Below are positions 1-5,144 of a stretch of DNA of 5,144 nucleotides, one piece after another; position 1 is the first letter of the stretch, and each line of letters opens with the position of its first letter. The notes below the pieces were generated by a model, which was not told the origin of the DNA, searched no databases, and worked only from the letters and a program-made list of their open reading frames with translations. The stretch is from Verrucomicrobia bacterium UBA7008 (GTDB taxonomy: Bacteria > Verrucomicrobiota > Kiritimatiellia > RFP12 > UBA1067). The stretch spans positions 1 to 5,144 of the forward strand of contig DJXI01000021.1 of the NCBI GenBank assembly GCA_002449695.1, given 5' to 3'. The position numbers and the translations under genes are program-made.

Positions 1-1044
1 GGACCAGCCGAGGTTCTTCTTGCAGTGGTCGTGCAGCGGAAAGCGCACCTTGCGTATCACGCTGTCGTCGCCGATCTGGAACCCGAGCCGCTTCGCGACC
101 CTGAGAAGGACGAGCTTAGCAAGCCCGCCGCCTCCGTTGACGAGCACGATCGGCGAGAGGAAGAGGACGAGAAGCGGATTGCCCGTCATGAGCGACGCCG
201 TCGCGACGAGAATGCCGAGAAAGCGGCTCCCCGCGTCTCCCATCAACACCTTCGACGGCTCCGCATTGTACCAGAGATAGCCGCCGAACGCGCCCGCCGC
301 GATCATCACGACGATGGCCCAGCGCGCCGCCTCGGAGTAGACCGGGATCAGGAAGTAGTGCGCGACCGGACGGTAGCCGACGACGATGTAGAGGATTACC
401 GCGAGCATCGCGAGCGTGATGACCGTGAGCGTTCCCGCGAGGCCGTCGACGCCGTCCGAGCAGTTCGTCGCGTTCATCGTGAACCAGAGTATGGCAGATG
501 CGAGCGGTATGTACACCCACCCCGGGATCAGCCACACTCCGACGTCGTTCATCACCGCAGCGCCCTTCACGAACGGAAGCCACGCCACCATCACGTGGGA
601 ACCGTTGACGACATCGGAGTGGCCCAGGAAGATGAAAAGCGCTATCGCGCCGGAGACGACCGCGTCGAGAAGGCCCTTCCTGAGCTCCCCCCACGGCACC
701 GCCGAACGGTCGTCGAGATACCCGAAGAGCATCGCCGCGTACATCGCGAAGACCGCCATCAGGTCCCAGAACGCGAGAGGGGCGAAGACGAGGATCACAG
801 GAAGCGCGACGAGCGTCACGACAAGCCCAGTGCCTGTCGGCTTGCCCTGCGACTGCATTCCGCCCATGTCCTTCAGTATCGCCTTGCCGTGGTCCTTCGG
901 GAGAAGCTTCCAGAGGCGCGGCAGAAGAAGCCACACGAGAAGCGCCGCGGCTACGGTGCCTCCCGCGAGCAGGAGCGCGTGCGACTGCAGGAGGCGGAAC
1001 GGCCCCCAATAACGGACAAGATACTGCGAAAGGTAGTAGAGCAT
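1..1044 (-). CDS. mraY: Phospho-N-acetylmuramoyl-pentapeptide transferase (MraY), 3' end cut by window edge
   Basis: MraY is a polytopic inner-membrane enzyme. It transfers phospho-MurNAc-pentapeptide from UDP to undecaprenyl phosphate, making lipid I. The window holds 348 codons from the ATG at 1044; the stop lies beyond base 1. Visible motifs are the Asp pair YLDD (D111, D112), NCSDGVDGLAG (D197, D200; compare NLTDGLDGLA in E. coli), MGDAGS (D270) and a late cytoplasmic-loop motif FPLHDH (H338, H340) followed by KKNLGW. Hydrophobic segments alternate with short loops through the protein, and the first (about residues 23-42) follows a short MLYYLSQYL start that resembles the E. coli N-terminus. 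The usual middle His of the HHH motif is Asp339. The combination of NCSDGVDG, GDAGSR and FPLHDH fits a divergent MraY branch that I recall from Clostridia. Only about 10-25 C-terminal residues should be missing. The start lies 5 bases after the stop of the GHKL ATPase gene, so the two are probably co-translated; no strong ribosome site of its own is visible. WecA-like relatives are less likely given the whole motif set. Confidence 0.93.
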   Translation of the reverse strand, partial: MLYYLSQYLVRYWGPFRLLQSHALLLAGGTVAAALLVWLLLPRLWKLLPKDHGKAILKDMGGMQSQGKPTGTGLVVTLVALPVILVFAPLAFWDLMAVFAMYAAMLFGYLDDRSAVPWGELRKGLLDAVVSGAIALFIFLGHSDVVNGSHVMVAWLPFVKGAAVMNDVGVWLIPGWVYIPLASAILWFTMNATNCSDGVDGLAGTLTVITLAMLAVILYIVVGYRPVAHYFLIPVYSEAARWAIVVMIAAGAFGGYLWYNAEPSKVLMGDAGSRFLGILVATASLMTGNPLLVLFLSPIVLVNGGGGLAKLVLLRVAKRLGFQIGDDSVIRKVRFPLHDHCKKNLGWS

Positions 1045-1049
1045 GGCCG

Positions 1050-2090
1050 CTATTTCGCCTTAAGGGATTTCCTGAGCATCATGTAGAGCGTCTTGCGCTC
1101 CTCCTTCGAGAGCGCCGCGATGCGCTCCTCCCACTCGCGCTCAAACTCGCTCTTCTCGTCGCCGAGCGCGAGGAAGTGGGCCTTCAGTATCTTCTTCGCC
1201 CCGTCGATGTACATCCTGACCTCGGGGTTGAGCTCGTCCATGACAAGCGCGTTCTCCGCGTTCAGGGCGGGGAAGCGGGGCGAGACGAGATAGGCCGTGA
1301 AGGGAATCCCGCCCGAGCGCACGAGCGCGGACTGCTCGTGCAGCTGGAAGCCGTCCGGCCCGGCGAAGACAAGACGCCCCGCGCCGACGAACTTGCGCTT
1401 CCACTCGATGACCTCGAGCTTCGCCTCGGCTCCGTTCTCGAGGGTGAGCTTGTAGTCGGTAGTGCGCTTCTGGACGATCACTGGCGTTACGGGAAGCCCG
1501 TTGAAGTAGATCCTGACGTCGGGGTAGCTCTTGAGGTACAGCGCGAACTTCGCCGCGAGAGTCTGCACCGTCTCCGCCGCGCTCAGGAGGGAGTCGCACG
1601 TCGCCTTCACGTTCGTGACGAACACCTCGGTCCCCGTGGCGGGGCCGGCTTTCGCGACCTCGTCGAGATCGAAGACGCCGGGCGTGGAAATGTCGCCGGA
1701 AAGGACGTAGGAGACGAGCGCGCCCTTCTCGCCGCGCGTCGTGGTGCGCCATTCGACGTGCGTTCCGAGCGCGAACGCCTTGAAGCGCCCGCGGCCGTGC
1801 CGCCCGTGGAGCCGCCGCCCCGCCGACTCGGTCTGCGTGGCGGAGCGCTTCCAGCTGCCGCCGAGCGAGCCGAACGTCGCGTCGGCCTTCGTCGCGTCGA
1901 TCCCAGTGCCGTCATCCGACACGCGCACGGACTCTACCGCCCCGAGGGGGTTCGTCAGAAGGTCGACCTTGACCTCGCGCGCGTCCGCGTCGAGGGCGTT
2001 CCACACGAGTTCCTCGATGGCCGCAATGGGAGCCGACTTGGAAAGCGACTCGATGTGGTCTGGCTGCGCCTGGACGTAGATCTGTTTCAT
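1050..2090 (-). CDS. GHKL-superfamily ATPase (HSP90/MutL/MORC-like fold), role unknown
   Basis: This is a 346-residue soluble protein with a GHKL (Bergerat-fold) ATPase domain. The ATP-site motifs are complete: N-box EELVWNALDADA (E27, N31, D34), G1 box VSDDGTGI (D59, G61, G63), G2 lid LHGRHGRGRFKAF (G96, G99, G101), and a closing strand with GTEVFVTNV (residues 153-161). Residues about 165-300 could be an S5-like transducer domain (FALYLKSYPDVRIYFNG, then EWKRKF at 229-234). The C-terminal 40 residues are highly charged and look helical. No membrane segment, signal peptide or His-kinase phosphoacceptor domain is seen. The frame stays open upstream to 2168, but the ATG at 2090 is preferred. 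It overlaps the xseB stop as ATGA, has GAGGAA ten bases upstream, and the extra upstream residues look like out-of-frame xseB. The overall pattern recalls bacterial GHKL proteins related to MutL and MORC, which often carry further C-terminal domains; this one ends soon after the transducer-like part. Its substrate and partners are unknown. Placement between xseB and mraY hints at DNA or envelope work but proves neither. Confidence 0.85.
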   Translation of the reverse strand: MKQIYVQAQPDHIESLSKSAPIAAIEELVWNALDADAREVKVDLLTNPLGAVESVRVSDDGTGIDATKADATFGSLGGSWKRSATQTESAGRRLHGRHGRGRFKAFALGTHVEWRTTTRGEKGALVSYVLSGDISTPGVFDLDEVAKAGPATGTEVFVTNVKATCDSLLSAAETVQTLAAKFALYLKSYPDVRIYFNGLPVTPVIVQKRTTDYKLTLENGAEAKLEVIEWKRKFVGAGRLVFAGPDGFQLHEQSALVRSGGIPFTAYLVSPRFPALNAENALVMDELNPEVRMYIDGAKKILKAHFLALGDEKSEFEREWEERIAALSKEERKTLYMMLRKSLKAK

Positions 2091-2287
2091 GCCTGCATTT
2101 CCTCTACTGCGCCGCCCTTCGTCACCTTCTCGATGCGCTGGCGGATCGACTCCAGGTCCTTCTGGCACGTGTCGACGAGCTTGCGTCCTTCCTCGAACGC
2201 CTTGATCATGTCGTCGAGCTTCATGTCGCCGGACTCCATCCGCGCCACGAGCTCCTCGAGCTTCTTCAGATTGTTCTCGAAGTTCAT
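2087..2287 (-). CDS. xseB: Exodeoxyribonuclease VII small subunit (XseB)
   Basis: This 66-residue protein is the small subunit of exonuclease VII, a cytoplasmic complex of one XseA with several XseB chains that degrades single-stranded DNA to oligonucleotides. The sequence shows the family pattern almost end to end: MNFENNLKKLEELVARMESG, then DMKLDDMIKAFEEGRKLVD, then a helix ending RQRIEKV. This is the FE..L..LE.IV..LE.G.L.L......EEG signature of the two-helix hairpin, and the length is normal for the family. The ATG at 2287 is chosen over a longer open frame (to 2398) because the family starts here, an AAAGGGA purine stretch sits just upstream, and the longer frame runs into the preceding gene. 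The gap from that gene's stop is 19 bases. Its TGA overlaps the ATG of the GHKL ATPase gene by four bases (ATGA). The large subunit gene xseA is not in the window and may lie elsewhere. Confidence 0.93.
   Translation of the reverse strand: MNFENNLKKLEELVARMESGDMKLDDMIKAFEEGRKLVDTCQKDLESIRQRIEKVTKGGAVEEMQA
2099..2104 (-). promoter_or_regulatory. Ribosome binding site of the GHKL ATPase gene, inside the 3' end of xseB
   Basis: GAGGAA on the minus strand lies within the last codons of xseB, eight bases before the ATG at 2090. With the ATGA overlap it decides the start of the GHKL ATPase gene and suggests translational coupling to xseB. Confidence 0.5.
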
Positions 2288-2306
2288 GTTCCCTTTCCGC
2301 CGCGCG

Positions 2307-3657
2307 TCACTCCGCGCCGAGCGCGATGCCGTTCGCGACAAGGTCGTCGGCGTCAAGCGCGTAGGCCGGGTCGATCTCGACAGGAAGACCGTCCACAACC
2401 TTCACGCCCGCCGCCGCGAGCCAGCGCCGCCACTTCGCCTGCATGTCGGCCTTGCAGGTCGCGGGCGAATCGGACCCCTCGGCGTTCTTGACTGGCGAAA
2501 ACTCGTCCTTCTGGTCGAAGGCGAGGAACGCCGCGCGGCGCGCGTTCGGGAGAACGTCGAAGATGAACTTCTCGAACTTGTAGCCGTTCGGCTCCGCCGG
2601 CTTGACGACCTTGCCCTTCTCGTCCACGTACGGTATCTTCTTGAACGCGAGATGGAGCGGCATCGCCTTGCCCGGCCTCGCGCTCGAGGAACGCGCGGTC
2701 GAAGACGTGGATCGCCGGCGAGCCGTAGAGGAAGTAGAGCTTGTCCGTCCTTCGCCGCTGCGCTCGCACTGCTCCTTCGTCATCTCGGTGTACTCGACCA
2801 TGCGGAAGGACTTTCCGAACTGCATCGGCATGCCGACCTTCTCGTAGGGGTCGCGCTTGGCGCAGAGCTTGAGCGAATACTCCGACTTGTTCGAGGACAT
2901 GGTAGCCGATGAACGCGGGGTCCGCGATCTCGACGAGCGGGTTGTCCACCTGGAAGAAGAAGACGGACTTTGATCCCGCGGCTTCTTCATGTCGGCGAGC
3001 GCTCCCGAGCGCTTCAGCGCCGCGATGAAGGCCGCCGTGCCCGTCGGGGCTCATGAAGACATGTCCCGGGGCGTCCATGATGATCTTCCCGTCCTTCGTC
3101 ATTCCGGGCCACATCCCCTGGGTGAAGAAGAACACGTCCTTCGGGTTGAGCCCGAAGTAATCGTTCTCCTCGAAGCAGCGGATCGTCGCCTCGTTGTTCG
3201 CCTCGCTCGTCATCACGTAGAACGGGATCGCGCGGCCGTAGCGGATCGTGCGCGCGAGGATCTTGCGCGCGTGGAAGTAGAAGAGCGGCGCGCCCGTGAC
3301 GGGCCCGATGGAGTAGCAGCCCTTCGGCCCGTCGTAGCCGAGGCGCGAACCCTGCCCGCCCGCGACGAGCAGCGCGGCGACGCGGCCGGCCTTCAGCTCC
3401 TTCTCGCCCGCGGCGATCGCCTCGGCGAGCTTTTTGCCCTTGAGGACCGCCACCTTCGGCGCCTTGCCCTTCGAGCTGTCCGGCACCTCCGCGCCCTTCG
3501 CGAGCGCGCTCTGGCAGTACTTGACGCTCTTCGGATCGATCGTCGCGATCTGCTGGAGGAGCGCGGCCTGTTCGGTCTTGTTCAGCTTTTTCCAATAGGC
3601 GAGGACGTGCTCCTGGCCGCAGCTCTTGAGCCGTTTTTCCGCTTCAGCGTAATTCAT
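2307..3657 (-). CDS. UDP-N-acetylglucosamine pyrophosphorylase, AGX/UAP type, interrupted by several frameshifts
   Basis: This UDPGP-family nucleotidyltransferase joins UTP and N-acetylglucosamine 1-phosphate to give UDP-GlcNAc and pyrophosphate. The N-terminal part (SGQEH-like CGQEHVLAYWKKL at 13-25) and the nucleotide-binding loop VAGGQGSRLGYDGPKG (98-113; R105, K112) match the eukaryotic UAP1/AGX pattern. So do MSPDGHGG (202-209), FFFQVDNPLV, KKIPYVDEKG, PNGYKFEKFIFDVL and DEFSPVKNAEG. The frame is intact from the ATG at 3657 to about 3030 and again from about 2670 to the TGA at 2307. Between these, recognisable protein jumps between two frames. The breaks lie near 3028, 2980, 2970, 2892, 2743-2750 (one or two events) and 2672. 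Each can be repaired by removing one base, giving about 447 residues, near the length expected for bacterial members. Because the protein reads well across all breaks, I favour sequence error over a dead gene. A role with UDP-glucose is possible but less likely. It is the first gene after a promoter-like element and leads the unit that ends in mraY. Confidence 0.85.
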
Positions 3658-3666
3658 GTCGAGTTG

Positions 3667-3673
3667 TCTCCTT
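3667..3673 (-). promoter_or_regulatory. Ribosome binding site of the UDP-GlcNAc pyrophosphorylase gene
   Basis: Read on the minus strand this is AAGGAGA, nine bases before the ATG at 3657. It is the strongest Shine-Dalgarno match in the window and fixes that ATG as the start. It fits this gene being the first of a transcription unit, while the genes behind it rely on short gaps and overlaps. Confidence 0.75.
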
Positions 3674-3689
3674 GTTGAGTTTCACGGGT

Positions 3690-3718
3690 AGTATGCCAAA
3701 AATCGCCTCAACTTGCAA
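3690..3718 (-). promoter_or_regulatory. Candidate sigma70-type promoter for the uap-xseB-GHKL-mraY unit
   Basis: On the minus strand TTGCAA (3718-3713, four of six to the -35 consensus) is followed after exactly 17 bases by CATACT (3695-3690, four of six to the -10 consensus). A TG one base before the -10 gives an extended -10 element. The predicted start of transcription near 3683 would leave a leader of about 26 bases carrying the AAGGAGA site. The segment is the only clearly AT-richer intergenic patch here. Both hexamers are imperfect, so the call rests on spacing and position. Confidence 0.45.
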
Positions 3719-3724
3719 GACCCG

Positions 3725-4414
3725 TCAGACGGGCAGGGTGCGAACGGCTTCGCCGGCGTAGACAGGCCGACCCGCGACAAGGAGCGCGCCGTCCACGCCG
3801 ATGCCGCCGCACAGCCCCTCCACCGGCGCCGGATCGCCGTCCGTCTGGCGGACCGAAACGACCGCGCCCTTGAGCGCATCGTGCGCGGCGAGCTCCGCGT
3901 ACACCGCCGCGAAACCGCCCGCGCGCCACGTCTCGTAGAGCGCGCCCAGTTCCGCGAGCAGCGCCGCGAGCACCGCATCCAGATCCTGCGCGTCGCCGCG
4001 CACGAGCCGGAGCGACGTCGCGCGCGCGGCGATTTCGGCGGGGAAAACCGTCTGATTGACGTTCACGCCGATGCCGCAGATGACGTTGTCGCCGTTGCGC
4101 TCGCAGAGAATGCCCGCGATCTTGCGGCCGTTCACCAGCACGTCGTTCGGCCACTTCACCGCGCCGCCCGTCACGCGCCGCACGGCGAGACCGACGACGA
4201 GCGGCAGCGTCATCACCTCCTCCGGCGGCACGCCGGCCGCCGACAGCACGACCGAGAACGTCAGGTTCTCGCCCGGACGGGCCAGCCAGCGGTGGTCGAG
4301 CCGCCCGCGCCCCGCCGTCTGTTCGCGCGCCGTGAACACGTCGCCGGGCACGCCCGCGCGCGCATCCAGATTGGTCGATTCCGTCCTCTCCCGGTGAATG
4401 AGCGTAAAGGTCAT
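3725..4414 (-). CDS. birA: Biotin--[biotin carboxyl carrier protein] ligase, catalytic form without DNA-binding domain
   Basis: This cytoplasmic enzyme activates biotin with ATP to biotinyl-AMP and attaches it to a lysine of the biotin carboxyl carrier protein of acetyl-CoA carboxylase or similar enzymes. The 229-residue protein starts directly with the catalytic domain: TESTN (11-15), the biotinyl-AMP loop GRGR (35-38), KWPNDVLVNGRKIAGIL (87-103, with K98 matching the conserved active-site lysine), and GIGVNVN (114-120). It ends with a small SH3-like C-terminal domain (about 180-229). There is no N-terminal helix-turn-helix, so it should not act as the biotin operon repressor that E. coli BirA is. 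After GRGR the sequence is LDHRW, where many members have a Gly and Arg before the Trp. The ATG at 4414 is preferred over an in-frame GTG at 4444, which would overlap cysK by 16 bases and add residues not typical of the family. The gap from the cysK stop is 14 bases, with no clear ribosome site, so the two are likely one transcript. Confidence 0.93.
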   Translation of the reverse strand: MTFTLIHRERTESTNLDARAGVPGDVFTAREQTAGRGRLDHRWLARPGENLTFSVVLSAAGVPPEEVMTLPLVVGLAVRRVTGGAVKWPNDVLVNGRKIAGILCERNGDNVICGIGVNVNQTVFPAEIAARATSLRLVRGDAQDLDAVLAALLAELGALYETWRAGGFAAVYAELAAHDALKGAVVSVRQTDGDPAPVEGLCGGIGVDGALLVAGRPVYAGEAVRTLPV

Positions 4415-4428
4415 GTCGCCGGCGCGCG

Positions 4429-5144
4429 TCAGTCGAAGAGCCACGTGGAGAGATACCGCTCGCCCGTGTCGGGGAGGAGCACGACGATCGTCTTGCCCGC
4501 GAAGTCCGCGCGTCTGGCGAGTTCCAGCGCGGCCCAGAGCGCCGCGCCCGACGAGATGCCGACGAGCAGCCCTTCCCGCGTCGCCGCCGCGCGTGCCGTC
4601 GCGCCCGCGTCCTCCGCGCGCACGCGCACGACCTCGTCCACGAGCGACAGATCCATCACCTTCGGAATGAAGCCCGCGCCGATGCCCTGAAGCTTGTGAG
4701 GGCCGGGCGCGCCGCCCGAAAGGACGGGCGACGTGTCGGGCTCGACCGCGACGAGCCGGAGCGCGGGATTCTTCTCCTTCAGATAGCGCCCCGTGCCCGT
4801 CACCGTGCCGCCCGTGCCGACGCCGCCGACGAACGCATCCACGACGCCGTCCGTGTCGGCCCAGATCTCCGGCCCCGTCGACGCGTAGTGCGCGGGCGCG
4901 TTGTTCGGGTTCTCGAACTGCTGCAGGATGACCGCGCCCGGCGTCGCCGCGCGCAGCTCCTCCGCCCGGACGATCGCGCCCTTCATGCCGGCCGCGCCCG
5001 GCGTCAGCACGATCTCCGCGCCGTACGCCGCCGCGAGCTTGCGCCGCTCGATCGACATCGTCTCGGGCATCGTGAGAATGAGGTGATAGCCCTTGACCGC
5101 GCTCACGAGCGCGAGGCCCACGCCCGTGTTGCCGCTCGTCGGCT
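4429..5144 (-). CDS. cysK: Cysteine synthase A (O-acetylserine sulfhydrylase), N-terminal part cut by window edge
   Basis: CysK is a pyridoxal-phosphate enzyme that makes L-cysteine from O-acetylserine and sulfide in the cytoplasm. The window shows the last 238 residues or so, beginning in PTSGNTG, the substrate-binding loop found near residue 70 of the full protein. Further motifs are [13 protein letters not shown], the phosphate-binding loop [33 protein letters not shown] (serine near the PLP ring nitrogen) and the C-terminal [10 protein letters not shown]. These fit CysK better than CysM or cystathionine beta-synthase, notably [12 protein letters not shown] and the PGPHK-type stretch. The PLP-binding lysine lies in the missing N-terminal 70 residues and cannot be checked. 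An internal GTG at 5121 is not the start, because conserved sequence continues upstream to the edge. birA follows 14 bases after the stop. Confidence 0.94.
   Translation of the reverse strand, partial: PTSGNTGVGLALVSAVKGYHLILTMPETMSIERRKLAAAYGAEIVLTPGAAGMKGAIVRAEELRAATPGAVILQQFENPNNAPAHYASTGPEIWADTDGVVDAFVGGVGTGGTVTGTGRYLKEKNPALRLVAVEPDTSPVLSGGAPGPHKLQGIGAGFIPKVMDLSLVDEVVRVRAEDAGATARAAATREGLLVGISSGAALWAALELARRADFAGKTIVVLLPDTGERYLSTWLFD

Noticed and set aside
25..1086. A 353-codon open frame on the plus strand opposite mraY
   Set aside because: Its translation is dominated by Arg, Glu, Asp and His with no domain pattern, which is typical of the mirror of a GC-rich membrane-protein gene; mraY motifs on the other strand are decisive.
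2091..2168. Extra 26 N-terminal residues for the GHKL ATPase from an upstream start at 2168
   Set aside because: This part is out-of-frame xseB sequence, resembles no protein domain, and would need a large overlap; the ATGA start at 2090 has a ribosome site and fits the start of the domain.
1176..2912. A long open frame of 578 codons on the plus strand, opposite three genes
   Set aside because: It runs antisense through the GHKL gene, xseB and much of the pyrophosphorylase gene, is Arg/Val/Asp-rich with no recognisable motif, and is explained by GC-rich codon use on the minus strand.
2307..2990. A separate 227-residue protein starting within the pyrophosphorylase gene
   Set aside because: It joins two true segments of the same enzyme through nonsense stretches in the wrong frame; it is the downstream frame of the frameshifted gene, not an independent gene.
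2665..3036. Programmed ribosomal frameshifting in the pyrophosphorylase gene
   Set aside because: Six or seven separate shifts in a short span have no precedent as recoding, and no slippery heptamer with a downstream structure was seen at each site.
3721..3733. Possible intrinsic terminator after birA (CCCGTC / GACGGG inverted repeat)
   Set aside because: As a hairpin it offers only four or five pairs and is not followed directly by a T run; the nearest T run is about 15 bases on, inside the promoter candidate.

Overview
This is a GC-rich bacterial stretch (around 60-65% GC by eye, not counted). It is densely packed and all six genes read on the minus strand, so gene order runs from high to low coordinates: cysK (cut by the right edge), birA, a UDP-N-acetylglucosamine pyrophosphorylase gene, xseB, a GHKL-type ATPase gene of unknown role, and mraY (cut by the left edge). 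There is no gene-free stretch over 300 bases, and I saw no tRNA, rRNA, CRISPR array, insertion sequence or phage gene.

Right part (about 3725-5144): cysteine synthase A followed 14 bases later by a biotin-protein ligase lacking an N-terminal DNA-binding domain. The 67-base gap at 3658-3724 holds a plausible sigma70-type promoter and a good ribosome binding site, so a new transcription unit probably starts there.

Left part (1-3657): a tight four-gene unit, uap - 19 bases - xseB - ATGA overlap - GHKL ATPase - 5 bases - mraY. The first gene makes UDP-GlcNAc, the sugar nucleotide that enters peptidoglycan synthesis. The last makes lipid I, the first membrane-bound intermediate of the same pathway. 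Between them lie the small subunit of exonuclease VII and a compact GHKL ATPase that does not belong to a textbook cell-wall family, so a cell-envelope supply operon has an uncharacterised ATPase inside it.

Two things stand out. (1) The pyrophosphorylase reading frame is interrupted in its middle third by about six or seven single-base shifts confined to roughly 360 bp, while the protein stays clearly recognisable across all of them. This looks more like local consensus errors than true decay. (2) The GHKL ATPase has intact ATP-binding motifs and is translationally coupled to xseB, upstream of mraY; it is the best candidate here for undescribed biology.

Organism: a bacterium with an AGX/UAP-type (eukaryote-like) uridylyltransferase and a divergent MraY with an HDH motif in place of HHH. 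High GC with these two genes would suit a member of the Planctomycetota-Verrucomicrobiota-Lentisphaerota-Kiritimatiellota group, possibly from a gut or other metagenome, but this is inference and a GC-rich member of the Clostridia is not excluded.
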